From NCBI GenBank assembly GCA_035707825.1, contig DASSTR010000047.1, positions 1-19,936 of the forward strand: a stretch of 19,936 bases of DNA, written 5' to 3'. How positions within the stretch are numbered: position 1 is the first letter of the stretch; each line of letters starts with the position of its first letter. The position numbers and the translations under genes were made by a program. Source of the DNA: VRUE01 sp035707825 (GTDB lineage Bacteria > Actinomycetota > Thermoleophilia > Solirubrobacterales > 70-9). A model generated the notes under the pieces. That model was not told the origin of the DNA, made no database searches, and saw only the letters and a program-made list of their open reading frames with translations. Below are positions 1 to 8,034 of this stretch, piece by piece.

Positions 1-963
<963 letters not shown>

Positions 964-967
<4 letters not shown>

Positions 968-1434
968 TCCAGCCACATGATCAGCGCGTCCTCGCCATTG
1001 TCCTGGTAGTAGCGAGGGCGCACGCCGGCGGATCGGAAGCCGAGGTCCTCGTACATCGAGATCGCCGGATGGTTGGAGACGCGGACCTCGAGGGTGAGAG
1101 GCAGGCGGCGGCCCGACTCCTCGAGCAGCTGGGAGATCAGCCGCCTGGCCACGCCGGCGCGGCGGCGCTCCGGTGAGACCGCGACGTTCATCAGGTGCCA
1201 GACCTGGTCGTAGCGCGAGCAGACGAGGTAGCCGAGCAACTCGTCCCCCGCGTAGGCGGCCAGGCAGATGCCCGACGGCTTGGAGAGCTCGAGCACGAAC
1301 ATCGCCAGCGACCATGGGGTCGGGAAGGAGCGCCGCTCGATCGCCAGCACCGCGGGCAGGTCGCTGTAGGCGAGGCGCCGCACCGCGGGCTCCGCGCCCA
1401 TCTCACCCTGATGTCTGGAAAGTGTCTCGCTCAC
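964..1434 (-). CDS. rimI: RimI-type GNAT N-acetyltransferase
   Basis: A 156-residue GNAT protein. RimI acetylates the N-terminal alanine of ribosomal protein S18; relatives acetylate other N-termini. Visible signs are the N-terminal block VRRLAYSDLPAVLAIERRSF, a conserved strand ending VAVSPERRRAGVARRL that carries the acetyl-CoA pyrophosphate loop (RRRAGVA), LEVRVSNHPAISMYEDLGF, and the RimI-like C-terminus RPRYYQDNGEDALIMWLD. The GTG at 1434 has a GGAG seven bases upstream but overlaps tsaB by 32 bases. An ATG at 1401, one base after the tsaB stop, would give a 145-residue protein closer to typical RimI length; either start is possible. Position between tsaB and tsaD is the classic arrangement and supports the name. 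Confidence 0.92.
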
Positions 1435-2110
1435 GCCAACGCTCCGCGTCTGGGGGCCTCAGGTAAATCGGTGCGAGCCGGACGTCGCCTCCGGCGTCCC
1501 CGGCCGCTGCGACGGCGCAGATGTGCCGCGCGGCGACCCGATGAACTGGCTCCGCATCGTCCGGGATCTCGACGCCATGGCCTGCCAGCTCATCGCGAAA
1601 TCGTAGCGCTCCCGATCCGCCCGCCAGCGGCGGCTCGGGCAGCTCCGCAAGTCGCTCGCCGAGCTCGGAGGGAAGGCTTACGAACGGGTCCCAGAGGCGC
1701 TCACCATCGGGCGCGTAGAGCGCCGCGAAGACCTCCTTGCGGCGCGCGTCGAGGACCGCGAGCCGATTCGAGCCGCGCTCGTCGGACTCGCCGAGCCCGC
1801 GGCCCAGCGCATCGAGCGTGCAAACGCCCCGAGCCCGCAGGCCCGTGCTCGCCGCCAGCGCCAGCGCGGTGGCGATGCCGACCCTGAGGCCGGTGAAGGA
1901 GCCCGGGCCGATGCCGACCGCGATCGAATCGACCGCCTGCCAACCCCCGGCCGCTGTGGCGGCGCGGTCCACCTCCCCCAGCAGGGCGGTCGAGTGCTGC
2001 GGCCCGCCGCCGGCGTCCAGGCCCAGCAGCGCCTCGTAGAGGACGCTCTCGCCGTCGCCGGCGCAGACGGCGGTGTCCTCGGTCGCGGTATCGAAGCCGA
2101 CGAGGACCAG
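1403..2110 (-). CDS. tsaB: t6A complex dimerization protein TsaB (apparently non-standard start codon)
   Basis: TsaB is the inactive TsaD-like partner that scaffolds the TsaB-TsaD-TsaE complex for t6A37 synthesis. The N-terminal strand reads LVLVGFDTATEDTAV, followed by GGGPQHSTALLGEVD and the highly conserved GPGSFTGLRVGIATALALA, then LDALGRGL and LDARRKEVFAALY, as in the family. The match begins at about 2110, yet no ATG, GTG or TTG occurs in frame between the upstream in-frame TGA (about 2182-2180) and the GTG at 1972. Starting at 1972 would remove 46 residues, including the first strand. I therefore give the CTG at 2110, 13 bases after the preceding stop, with an AAGAG six bases before it, yielding 235 residues. 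The identity is sure; the start is not. A sequencing error near 2110-2180 would be another explanation. Confidence 0.9.
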   Translation of the reverse strand: MVLVGFDTATEDTAVCAGDGESVLYEALLGLDAGGGPQHSTALLGEVDRAATAAGGWQAVDSIAVGIGPGSFTGLRVGIATALALAASTGLRARGVCTLDALGRGLGESDERGSNRLAVLDARRKEVFAALYAPDGERLWDPFVSLPSELGERLAELPEPPLAGGSGALRFRDELAGHGVEIPDDAEPVHRVAARHICAVAAAGDAGGDVRLAPIYLRPPDAERWRERDTFQTSG

Positions 2111-2123
2111 GTCGAACTCTTGC

Positions 2124-2501
2124 TCAGCGGGGAACCGTGAAGAAGGTGACGCCGACGGGCTTGCCCGCCACGAACCAGGTCACACGGTGCTTTCCCGGGA
2201 TGTTCGAGGTGATCTCGTTGACGTAGAGAGTTCCCTTGACCGCCTTCTGGCTGCCTTTGCACTCGCTGCTCCCGTTCGGGAAGCGGACGCAGACCTTGTA
2301 GACGACGTCGGCCAGGTTGCTGCGGAAGAAGGCGCCCTTGTCGCGGCGCTTCTGGCAGAGGTGAGACGGTTTCGCGTTCTGCGAAAGGCCGCAGGCAACG
2401 TAGTGCTTGTAGGCGGCGGGCTTCTTGGCAGAGGCAGGCGCCGCGCTCGCCAACAGCGCCACGCACACCACTATCGCCGTCAGCAATTTCGGTGCCTTCA
2501 T
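2124..2501 (-). CDS. Small secreted protein of unknown function
   Basis: I do not recognise this 125-residue protein. It starts with a clear Sec signal peptide: basic MKAPK, a hydrophobic run to about residue 22, and an A-S-A cleavage site before KKPAA (about residue 25). The mature part is basic and has four cysteines (37, 49, 71, 81), which could form two disulfides outside the membrane. The C-terminal third (GTLYVNEITSNIPGKHRVTW onward) alternates polar and hydrophobic residues and looks beta-rich. A strong GGAGG lies ten bases before the ATG. It lies between tsaE and tsaB, which are normally adjacent and cytoplasmic, so it may be a lineage-specific insertion into the operon. Its end is 13 bases before the proposed tsaB start, so its translation could help start tsaB. 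Confidence 0.8.
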   Translation of the reverse strand: MKAPKLLTAIVVCVALLASAAPASAKKPAAYKHYVACGLSQNAKPSHLCQKRRDKGAFFRSNLADVVYKVCVRFPNGSSECKGSQKAVKGTLYVNEITSNIPGKHRVTWFVAGKPVGVTFFTVPR

Positions 2502-2554
2502 CTGGGTGCTTCCTCCTTGGATCCGTCAACTCGAACTTGCGGCGATGCTACACC

Positions 2555-2578
2555 GCCGTGTACTGGTTCGAACACGGC
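2555..2578 (-). other. Hairpin directly after the tsaE stop codon
   Basis: GCCGTGT (2555-2561) and ACACGGC (2572-2578) form a perfect 7-bp stem with a 10-base loop. In the mRNA it begins at the last base of the tsaE stop codon. No U-run follows, so it is not a standard intrinsic terminator; it could be a processing or 3'-end-stabilising structure within the operon. Confidence 0.4.
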
Positions 2579-3009
2579 TATTTGCGGGACGTTGCGGCGC
2601 GGACCTCGATCGAGCGCCGATCCTCGCCCGCATGGTCGATGCGCGCCTCCAGCACGACCCTCTCCGCTAGCGCCGGCCGGGCCACCGCCGGCCACTCCAC
2701 GAAGGCGACGGAGCCGGGGTCGACGTAGTCCTCGAGCAGGGCGGGCTCCTCCCGTTCGAGGTCGCCGAGGCGGTAGAGGTCGAGGTGGGACACGGGCAGG
2801 CGCCCTTCCCCGTAGCGCCGTCCGATCGTGAAGGTCGGAGAGGTCACCGGGCCGCGCACGCCGAGCGCCCGGCAGGCCCCGCGGATAAGCGTCGTCTTGC
2901 CGGCGCCGACGTCGCCGCTGACGATCACCACGTCTCCGGGCCCGAGCCGCTCCGCGAGCTCGGCGCCGATCGCTTCCGTCTCAGTCGCGGAGGAAGAGGA
3001 ATAGGTCAT
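2578..3009 (-). CDS. tsaE: t6A synthesis ATPase TsaE
   Basis: TsaE is the small P-loop ATPase that drives turnover of the TsaB-TsaD t6A37 complex. The 143-residue protein has the Walker A motif GDVGAGKT at residues 32-39, the family signatures VTSPTF (55-60) and HLDLYR (75-80), and FVEWP (103-107), where the acidic residue is of Walker B type. Length matches the family (about 140-160). The ATG at 3009 overlaps the uracil-DNA glycosylase stop as ATGA, so translation is probably coupled. Open frame continues upstream of this ATG but is the antisense or alternate frame of the glycosylase gene and has no TsaE similarity. Confidence 0.96.
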   Translation of the reverse strand: MTYSSSSATETEAIGAELAERLGPGDVVIVSGDVGAGKTTLIRGACRALGVRGPVTSPTFTIGRRYGEGRLPVSHLDLYRLGDLEREEPALLEDYVDPGSVAFVEWPAVARPALAERVVLEARIDHAGEDRRSIEVRAATSRK

Positions 3010-3692
3010 CCGAAGAAATCGAGCTGGTCGGCCGGCGGCGGCGCGTCCGCGCTCTCGGCCTCCAGCGGCTCGGACTCTTCGAAGGGGGAGGGCATCTCGG
3101 GCCGCGGCGCGGCGAGAAGGTCCGGCAGCGTGCTCAGGTCCTCGCGCAGAGTCTCCTTCATCGCCGGTGTGCGCAGGGCCGCGGCAGGGTGAAACAGCGG
3201 CAGGATGAAGACGCCGCGGCCTCCCAGCTCGTGCACCTGCGGCGCGCCGCGCACGCTCGTGATCCCGGCCTGGCTGCCGGTCAGCAGCTTGGTGGCGAAG
3301 TTCCCCAGCGTGCAGATCACCCTGGGCTCGATCAGGCGCACCTGCTCGAACAGGTAGGGCCGGCAGGAATCGATCTCCAGCGGCTGGGGGTCGCGGTTCC
3401 CCGGCGGACGGCACTTGAGCACGTTGGCGATGAAGACGTCCTGGCGCGAAAGCCCGATCTCACCCAGCAGCTCGCCCAGCAACTGGCCGGCACGGCCGAC
3501 GAAGGGAAGCCCCTGCTGGTCCTCCGCCGCCCCCGGCGCCTCGCCGACGAACATCAGGTCGGCGTCGGCGTTGCCGGCCCCGAAGACGGCTTTGGTGCGG
3601 GTCTCGTGCAGGGGGCATTTGGTGCAGGTCTCGACCTGCTTGAAGATCTCGACCAGCCGCTCCCGACGCTGCTCTGCAACCGCGTCCGTCAT
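3006..3692 (-). CDS. udg: Family 4 uracil-DNA glycosylase (4Fe-4S) with C-terminal clamp-like motif
   Basis: Removes uracil from DNA to begin base excision repair. The 228-residue protein shows the family 4 pattern: cysteines 23 and 26 (CTKC), 94 (LKCRPP) and 110 (DSCRPYL) to bind a 4Fe-4S cluster; motif GEAPG at 50-54 running into LPFVGRAG; and the HPAA motif at 168-171. After about residue 190 the catalytic domain ends and an acidic, proline-rich, probably disordered tail follows, finishing in QLDFFG. QLDFF resembles the QL(S/D)LF peptide that binds the bacterial DNA polymerase sliding clamp; this function is inferred. Overlaps of ATGA type at both ends tie it to the FmdB-like gene before it and to tsaE after it. 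Confidence 0.94.
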   Translation of the reverse strand: MTDAVAEQRRERLVEIFKQVETCTKCPLHETRTKAVFGAGNADADLMFVGEAPGAAEDQQGLPFVGRAGQLLGELLGEIGLSRQDVFIANVLKCRPPGNRDPQPLEIDSCRPYLFEQVRLIEPRVICTLGNFATKLLTGSQAGITSVRGAPQVHELGGRGVFILPLFHPAAALRTPAMKETLREDLSTLPDLLAAPRPEMPSPFEESEPLEAESADAPPPADQLDFFG

Positions 3693-3946
3693 CCCGCCCC
3701 CTTCTGGCGCCGGCGCTTCGCCGCCGCCAGGCGCTCGCCGCGGGCGGCCTCGCGCTCCCGACGGCGCGATTCGTCCGAGCGAACGCGGGCGCCGCTCGGC
3801 TGCCGAGCCGGGGGCGCCACCGTGGAGAGGAGACGCCGGGTTCGATCGGCGCCACAGCTCGGGCAGGCAGGGGGAGCCGCGCCCTCCGAGGTCAGCTCCT
3901 CGAAGCGACTCCCACACCGTCCGCACTCGAACTCGTAGATGGGCAT
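3689..3946 (-). CDS. FmdB-family zinc ribbon protein
   Basis: An 85-residue protein beginning MPIYEFECGRCG, the signature start of the FmdB/CxxC putative regulatory family. Two CxxC pairs (Cys8/Cys11 and Cys28/Cys31) should bind one zinc. The C-terminal half is strongly basic (many Arg and Lys, ending RRRQKGAG) and likely disordered; it could contact nucleic acid. Family function is poorly defined, though it was first noted as a putative regulator of formamidase/amidase genes. It overlaps the uracil-DNA glycosylase start by ATGA, so the two are probably translated together. Confidence 0.88.
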   Translation of the reverse strand: MPIYEFECGRCGSRFEELTSEGAAPPACPSCGADRTRRLLSTVAPPARQPSGARVRSDESRRREREAARGERLAAAKRRRQKGAG

Positions 3947-4013
3947 CCCGCGACGCCCATCGTAAGGCCGGCGCCACTCGGGAGCGGCCTCAACCCCGCT
4001 CTGTGCGGAGGTT

Positions 4014-4943
4014 CTAGGGCAGCGGCTCCCAGTCCCACGCCTTCGGCGAGGCGAGGCTTTCCTGGTCGAGGTAGCGCCTCAACTCGGCAAGCTCGGCCGG
4101 CTCGACGCCGTAAACGTGGTCGGGCTCGGGGAAGTGGCGCGTACGCACCTCCTCCGCGTAGCCGCGCACCCCGGCCAGCATCTCCTCGTGGATTCCGGCG
4201 TAGCGCTTGACGAATTTCGCCGTCCTGCCGGTGGTGATCCCGAGCAGGTCGTGGAACACGAGCACCTGCCCCGAGGTCGCTGGGCCGGCGCCGATCCCGA
4301 TCGTCGGCACCTCGAGCTTCTCGACGATCGCCTCGGTCACCGCCGCCGGCACCGCCTCGAAGACGATCGAGAAGCAGCCGACGGACTGCAGCGCCAGCGC
4401 GTCCTCGCAAAGGCCGATCGCCGCCTCGGCGGTCTTGCCCTGCGCTTTGTAGCCGCCGAGGGCGCTGGCCCGCTGCGGGGTCAGGCCGACGTGTCCCATG
4501 ACCGGTATCCCGGCCCGGACGATCGCCCGCGCCCGCTCGACCGAGGTGCCTCCCGCCTCGAGCTTGACGGCCTGGCAGCCGGTCTCCTTGACCAGCCGCT
4601 GGGCGTTGCGGACCGCGAGCTCGTTGCTGGCCTCATAGCTGCCCATCGGCATGTCGCCGACCATCAGCGGGGTCCGCAGCCCGCGCCGCACGGCTTTGCC
4701 GAGCATCACCATCTCGTCCATCGAGACCGGCTCGGTGCCGGGATAGCCGAGCACGACCATCGCCGCAGAGTCCCCGACGAGGACGATGTCCACCCCCGCC
4801 TCGTCGGCGATTTGCGCCGAGGGGTAGTCGTAGGCGGTCACCATCACGATCGGCTCGCCCGCCTGCTGCATCTCGGCCAGCCTCGGCAGGGTCACCGGCC
4901 GGCGCTCAGCCGCCAATCGGGCCTCGCGGGCGCCGGCGCTCAT
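4014..4943 (-). CDS. panB: 3-methyl-2-oxobutanoate hydroxymethyltransferase PanB
   Basis: First committed enzyme of pantothenate synthesis: adds a hydroxymethyl group from methylene-tetrahydrofolate to alpha-ketoisovalerate, giving ketopantoate. The 309-residue TIM-barrel protein has MVTAYDYPSAQIADEAGVD, the metal-binding VGDSAAMVVLGY (Asp58), MVGDMPMGSY, GHVGLTPQ, the substrate/catalytic region FSIVFEAVP and GIGAGPATSGQVLVFHDLLG. It is about 40 residues longer than the E. coli enzyme, split between a short N-terminal arm and a C-terminal tail (HVYGVEPAELAELRRYLDQE). The ATG at 4943 overlaps the panD stop as ATGA. It lies downstream of panC and panD, so all ketopantoate-to-pantothenate steps except PanE are together. 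Confidence 0.97.
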   Translation of the reverse strand: MSAGAREARLAAERRPVTLPRLAEMQQAGEPIVMVTAYDYPSAQIADEAGVDIVLVGDSAAMVVLGYPGTEPVSMDEMVMLGKAVRRGLRTPLMVGDMPMGSYEASNELAVRNAQRLVKETGCQAVKLEAGGTSVERARAIVRAGIPVMGHVGLTPQRASALGGYKAQGKTAEAAIGLCEDALALQSVGCFSIVFEAVPAAVTEAIVEKLEVPTIGIGAGPATSGQVLVFHDLLGITTGRTAKFVKRYAGIHEEMLAGVRGYAEEVRTRHFPEPDHVYGVEPAELAELRRYLDQESLASPKAWDWEPLP

Positions 4944-5392
4944 GAGGGGATGCCTCCTCCGAAGGAGGGAGAGAAGCTGCCGGGGACGTCTTCGGAGCCG
5001 GTCGGCACCGGCCCGCCGAGCAGAACCTCGGGATGGCTGTCGACGCGCACGATCGCGTTGTCCGCGTCGACGTGGACGACGACCGGCGAATAGGTCTCCA
5101 GATCGCTCTCGTCGTAGGCGCCGAAGGAGGCGACGATGATCTTGTGCCCGGGCCGGGTGAGGTGGGCGGCGGCGCCGTTCACCTGCATCGTCCGCGAGCC
5201 CGGCTCGCCGTCGATCACGTAGGTGACGAAGCGGGCGCCGTTGTCGATGTCCCAGACGTGGACCTGCTCGTTGGTGATCAGGTCGGCGCTCGCCATCAGC
5301 TCGGTGTCGATCGTGATGCTGCCGACGTAGTCGACGTCGCAATCGGTCACCGTGGCCCGATGGATCTTGGACTTCAGCATCTGCCTCTGCAT
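4940..5392 (-). CDS. panD: Aspartate 1-decarboxylase PanD
   Basis: Makes beta-alanine from L-aspartate for pantothenate synthesis, using a pyruvoyl group formed by self-cleavage. The self-cleavage site is visible as YVGSITID with Gly24-Ser25, the same numbering as in E. coli. Other conserved parts are MLKSKIHRATVT, HVWDIDNGARFVTYVI, the VNGAAAHL motif and GHKIIVASF. The 150-residue protein has a 25- to 30-residue C-terminal extension after VRVDSHPEVL, rich in Gly, Pro and Ser, that is unlike the core and probably flexible. It lies 28 bases after panC and overlaps panB by ATGA. Confidence 0.97.
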   Translation of the reverse strand: MQRQMLKSKIHRATVTDCDVDYVGSITIDTELMASADLITNEQVHVWDIDNGARFVTYVIDGEPGSRTMQVNGAAAHLTRPGHKIIVASFGAYDESDLETYSPVVVHVDADNAIVRVDSHPEVLLGGPVPTGSEDVPGSFSPSFGGGIPS

Positions 5393-5420
5393 TGGCTCTC
5401 CTATTGGGGTTGCTAGCTCT

Positions 5421-6308
5421 TCAAGGACGAATCAAGACGTTGTCGATCAGGCGCGCGCCGCCGACCCGGGCGGCGAGCGCGACCAGCACCGGGCGGCCAT
5501 TCAGCTCGGCCACCGGTTGAAGCTCCTCGGCGTCGCGAGCCTCGAGGTATTCGGGCTCGATGCCGGCGGCGGCGAGCTCTCGGCGCGCCTCCTCCAGGCC
5601 CGCTTCCAGGGACTCTTCGCCGGCCACCCGCTCGGCGGCGCCAAGGGCTCGCGAGAGCGCCGCGGCCCGGGCCCGGTCCTCGGGCGCGAGGTAGGCGTTG
5701 CGCGAGCTCATCGCCAGGCCGTCGGGCTCGCGCACCGTGGGCAGCGTCTCCACCCGCAGCGGGAAGTCGAGGTCGCGCACCATGCGGCGGATGACCGCGG
5801 CCTGCTGGGCGTCCTTCTGGCCGAAGTAGGCGACGTCGGGGCCGACGATGTTGAAGAGCTTCGCGACCACCGTGGTGACGCCGCGAAAGTGCTCGGGCCC
5901 GCGGCGCTCGGGGTCTCCGCAGAGGACCTCGGTCAGGCCATCGACCTCCACATGGGTCGAAAAACCCCGCGGGTAGACGTCCTCCACCGGCGGCGCATAG
6001 ACGAAGTCGACGCCCGCGTCGGCGGCGAGGGCGATATCTCGCTCCTCATCGCGCGGATAGCGATCGAGGTCCTCACCGGGGCCGAACTGAGCCGGGTTGA
6101 CGAAGACGCTCATCACCACCACGTCGCACTCGGCGCGCGCGGCGCGCAGCAGCGACAGATGGCCCTCATGCAGGTACCCCATCGTCGGCACGAAGCCGAT
6201 CGAGCGGCCCTCTGCGCGCGCGCGGGCAAGCGCAGCGCGCAGCTCGCTCTTCGAGCGGGCGGTCGTGACGCCGGCGGCGGAATTCGAAGTGGAGAGATCT
6301 GAAGTCAT
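5421..6308 (-). CDS. panC: Pantothenate synthetase PanC
   Basis: Joins pantoate and beta-alanine with ATP, via pantoyl-adenylate, to give pantothenate. The 295-residue protein has PTMGYLHEGH (residues 41-50, HIGH-type ATP site), VFVNPAQFGPGEDL (NPAQF 71-75), YFGQKDAQQ (161-169) and the KMSKS-like LAMSSRN (198-204), all family hallmarks. The first 14 residues (Ser/Thr/Ala-rich) precede the usual start of homology, so translation could also begin later, but the ATG at 6308 has an AAGGG ten bases upstream and is preferred. It is the first gene of the panC-panD-panB run and follows a TATAAT hexamer by about 35 bases. Confidence 0.97.
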   Translation of the reverse strand: MTSDLSTSNSAAGVTTARSKSELRAALARARAEGRSIGFVPTMGYLHEGHLSLLRAARAECDVVVMSVFVNPAQFGPGEDLDRYPRDEERDIALAADAGVDFVYAPPVEDVYPRGFSTHVEVDGLTEVLCGDPERRGPEHFRGVTTVVAKLFNIVGPDVAYFGQKDAQQAAVIRRMVRDLDFPLRVETLPTVREPDGLAMSSRNAYLAPEDRARAAALSRALGAAERVAGEESLEAGLEEARRELAAAGIEPEYLEARDAEELQPVAELNGRPVLVALAARVGGARLIDNVLIRP

Positions 6309-6343
6309 AGGTCCATGCCCTTGGGGTCACGGCCAGTTTTCAA

Positions 6344-6349
6344 ATTATA
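6344..6349 (-). promoter_or_regulatory. Probable -10 element for the panC operon
   Basis: On the minus strand this reads TATAAT, a perfect sigma-70-type -10 hexamer standing out in very GC-rich DNA, in the 46-base gap before panC. Transcription would start near 6337, giving a leader of about 29 bases. No good -35 hexamer is visible 16-18 bases upstream, which lies in the end of the acetyltransferase gene. Confidence 0.55.
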
Positions 6350-6354
6350 GGCAC

Positions 6355-6942
6355 TCAGTCCCGGAATTCGATGGCCTTGATCACACTTGCCGGCGCACCG
6401 GCGGCGATCGTGCCGGCGGGCAGGTCTTCGGTGACCACGGAGTTGGCGCCGATCACGCAGCGATCCCCGATCGTGACGCCGCTGGTGACCACGCAGTTGA
6501 CGCCGAACCAGCAGTTAGAGCCGATTCGAACCGGACCCTTGGATTTGAAGCCCTGATGGGTGATCGGCGTCCGTGGATCGTCGAAGCGATGGTCCGCATC
6601 GCCGACGAAGCAGCCGTTGGCGAACATCACGTGGTCGCCGATGGCTATCTCCCCGGCGGCGGCGAACATGGTGTTGCGATTGAGGAAGCAGCCCTCGCCG
6701 ATCTCGATCCTCGCCCGCGGCGAGAGGGTCAGCCAGCACCCCGGCTCGAGCAGGGTCCCCTCGCCGATCCGCAGCCGCCCCTCGTCGAGCGCCTCGAGCA
6801 ACTCGCCCTCGACCGGGTAGCGGACATAGAAGCCGCCCCGGGCGGCATGGCGGTTGAGTCGCCAGCGGCGCCGGCGGCGTCCGTTGCGCTCATACCAGCG
6901 CCGCTTCTGCCACCAGAGCTTCCAGGCCGCCAGCCAGTCCAC
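6355..6942 (-). CDS. Left-handed beta-helix (hexapeptide repeat) acyltransferase
   Basis: A 195-residue protein of the hexapeptide-repeat acetyltransferase superfamily (WcaF/maltose acetyltransferase-like); these transfer acetyl groups from acetyl-CoA to sugars or related molecules. Hexapeptide turns run through RIEIGEGCFLNRNTMFAAAG, EIAIGDHVMFANGCFVGD, PVRIGSNCWFGVNCVVTSGV and TIGDRCVIGANSVV, ending with the typical GTIAAGAPASVIK. DADHRFDDP matches the region that carries the catalytic histidine. The first 45 residues are unusual, Trp- and Arg-rich (WLAAWKLWWQKRRW, then GRRRRRW), perhaps a membrane-surface or nucleic-acid contact. I chose the GTG at 6942 (short AGGA upstream); frame stays open further up but crosses the leader of the divergent kinase. 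The substrate cannot be told. Confidence 0.85.
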   Translation of the reverse strand: MDWLAAWKLWWQKRRWYERNGRRRRRWRLNRHAARGGFYVRYPVEGELLEALDEGRLRIGEGTLLEPGCWLTLSPRARIEIGEGCFLNRNTMFAAAGEIAIGDHVMFANGCFVGDADHRFDDPRTPITHQGFKSKGPVRIGSNCWFGVNCVVTSGVTIGDRCVIGANSVVTEDLPAGTIAAGAPASVIKAIEFRD

Positions 6943-7002
6943 GCTTCCTAGCTTTCCAGAGCGACCGGCAGTAGGGTCGCCCGGCGAACAGGGGAAAACG
7001 AC

Positions 7003-7062
7003 GTGAGGGAGTTCGAGATGAGGCGGGTGCAGGCGGGCAAGGGCTTCGGCTCCGAGCTGTGA
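7003..7062 (+). CDS. Possible 19-residue leader peptide coupled to the ROK kinase
   Basis: A short frame, GTG at 7003 to TGA at 7060-7062, encodes MREFEMRRVQAGKGFGSEL. A GGGGA stands seven bases before the GTG, and the TGA overlaps the kinase GTG start as GTGA, the geometry of translational coupling. The kinase start itself has no clear Shine-Dalgarno sequence, which fits coupling. No known peptide is recognised; a chance frame cannot be excluded. Confidence 0.4.
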   Translation: MREFEMRRVQAGKGFGSEL

Positions 7063-8024
7063 GCGCCGCCGCGGACAGCCCACGCGGGGGCATCGACCTC
7101 GGCGGCACGAAGATCCAGACGGCGATCGTGGGGGCCCACGGCAAGGTCCTCGGCGAGGCGAGGCGGCCGACGCCGACCAGCGGCGGCCCCGAGGACGTAG
7201 CCGCCGAGATGGCGGCCGCCCTTCGCGAGGCGGCCGGCGAGGCGGGCATCGACCCCGCCGACCTGAAGGGAGTCGGGGTCGGCTCGCCAGGCGACGCCAA
7301 CGAGAAGACGGGGGTCGTCTCGGGAGCCCGCAACCTGCCCGGCTGGGAGGGCAGCTACCCGCTCGCCGAAACCCTCGCCGCAGACCTGGGCACCGGGGTG
7401 AGGGTCGGCAACGACGTCCAGGTGGCGACCGAAGCGGAGTTCCATCTCGGCGCCGGCCGCGAGTTCGGCAGCCTGATCGGGGTCTTCTGGGGCACGGGCG
7501 TCGGCGGCGGGCTGGTCCTCGACGGCCGGCCCTGGCTCGGCCGCGGGGCCGCCGGTGAGATCGGCCACATGGTCGTCAAGCGCGGCGGCGCCAAGTGCCC
7601 CTGCGGGCGAAAGGGCTGCCTGGAGGCCTATGCCGGCCGCTCGGCGATGGAAGCGGAGGCCCGGCGCCAGCACAAGGAGGGCGCCAAGACCGACCTCTTC
7701 AAGCTGATGCGCAAGCACGAGCGGGCTCGCCTCACGAGCGGCATCTGGGAGCGCGCCCTCGACCAGGACGACCACCTCGCGAAGAGCCTGATCGAGCGGG
7801 CGGTCGAGGCGCTCGGGACCGGGATCGCCTCCGCGGTCAACCTGCTCGACCCCGAAGCGGTGATCATCGGCGGAGGCCTCGGCGTCCGCTTCGGCGATCG
7901 CCTGATGGAGCCGCTGACCGGCGAGATGCGAAAGCACCTCTTCGTCGACGAGCGCCCGCCGGCGGTCAGGGTCGCCTCGCTCGGCGACCTCGGCGGCGCG
8001 ATCGGCGCCAGCCTCCTGATCTAG
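7059..8024 (+). CDS. ROK-family sugar kinase (glucokinase-like)
   Basis: Cytoplasmic ATP-dependent sugar kinase of the ROK family; glucokinase is the likeliest activity, though fructokinase or another hexose kinase is possible. The 321-residue protein starts with the phosphate-binding GGIDLGGTKIQTAIV (10-24). Asp119 in VGNDVQVATEAE is the expected catalytic base, GTGVGGGLVLDG (145-156) is the second phosphate loop, and GEIGHMVV followed by KCPCGRKGCLEAYAG gives the zinc site (His170, Cys180, Cys182, Cys187). AVNLLDPEAVIIGGGLG closes the ATP site. There is no helix-turn-helix, so it is an enzyme and not a ROK repressor. It is convergent, 10 bases apart, with a sugar ABC importer, suggesting that it phosphorylates the imported sugar. 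Confidence 0.93.
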   Translation: MSAAADSPRGGIDLGGTKIQTAIVGAHGKVLGEARRPTPTSGGPEDVAAEMAAALREAAGEAGIDPADLKGVGVGSPGDANEKTGVVSGARNLPGWEGSYPLAETLAADLGTGVRVGNDVQVATEAEFHLGAGREFGSLIGVFWGTGVGGGLVLDGRPWLGRGAAGEIGHMVVKRGGAKCPCGRKGCLEAYAGRSAMEAEARRQHKEGAKTDLFKLMRKHERARLTSGIWERALDQDDHLAKSLIERAVEALGTGIASAVNLLDPEAVIIGGGLGVRFGDRLMEPLTGEMRKHLFVDERPPAVRVASLGDLGGAIGASLLI

Positions 8025-8034
8025 CGTCCCCGAT

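Noticed and set aside
1678..2529. 283-codon minus-strand frame across the tsaB start and the secreted protein gene
   Set aside because: It is out of frame with both recognisable proteins and reads as arginine/serine-rich nonsense, though it was checked as a possible fusion that would supply the tsaB start.
2510..2600. tRNA, suggested by GGTTCGAAC at 2565-2573
   Set aside because: No acceptor, D or anticodon stem can be made, and the bases around form a simple hairpin after tsaE.
8025..8034. Terminator between the convergent kinase and permease genes
   Set aside because: Only 10 bases lie between the stops and no stem with T-run is seen.
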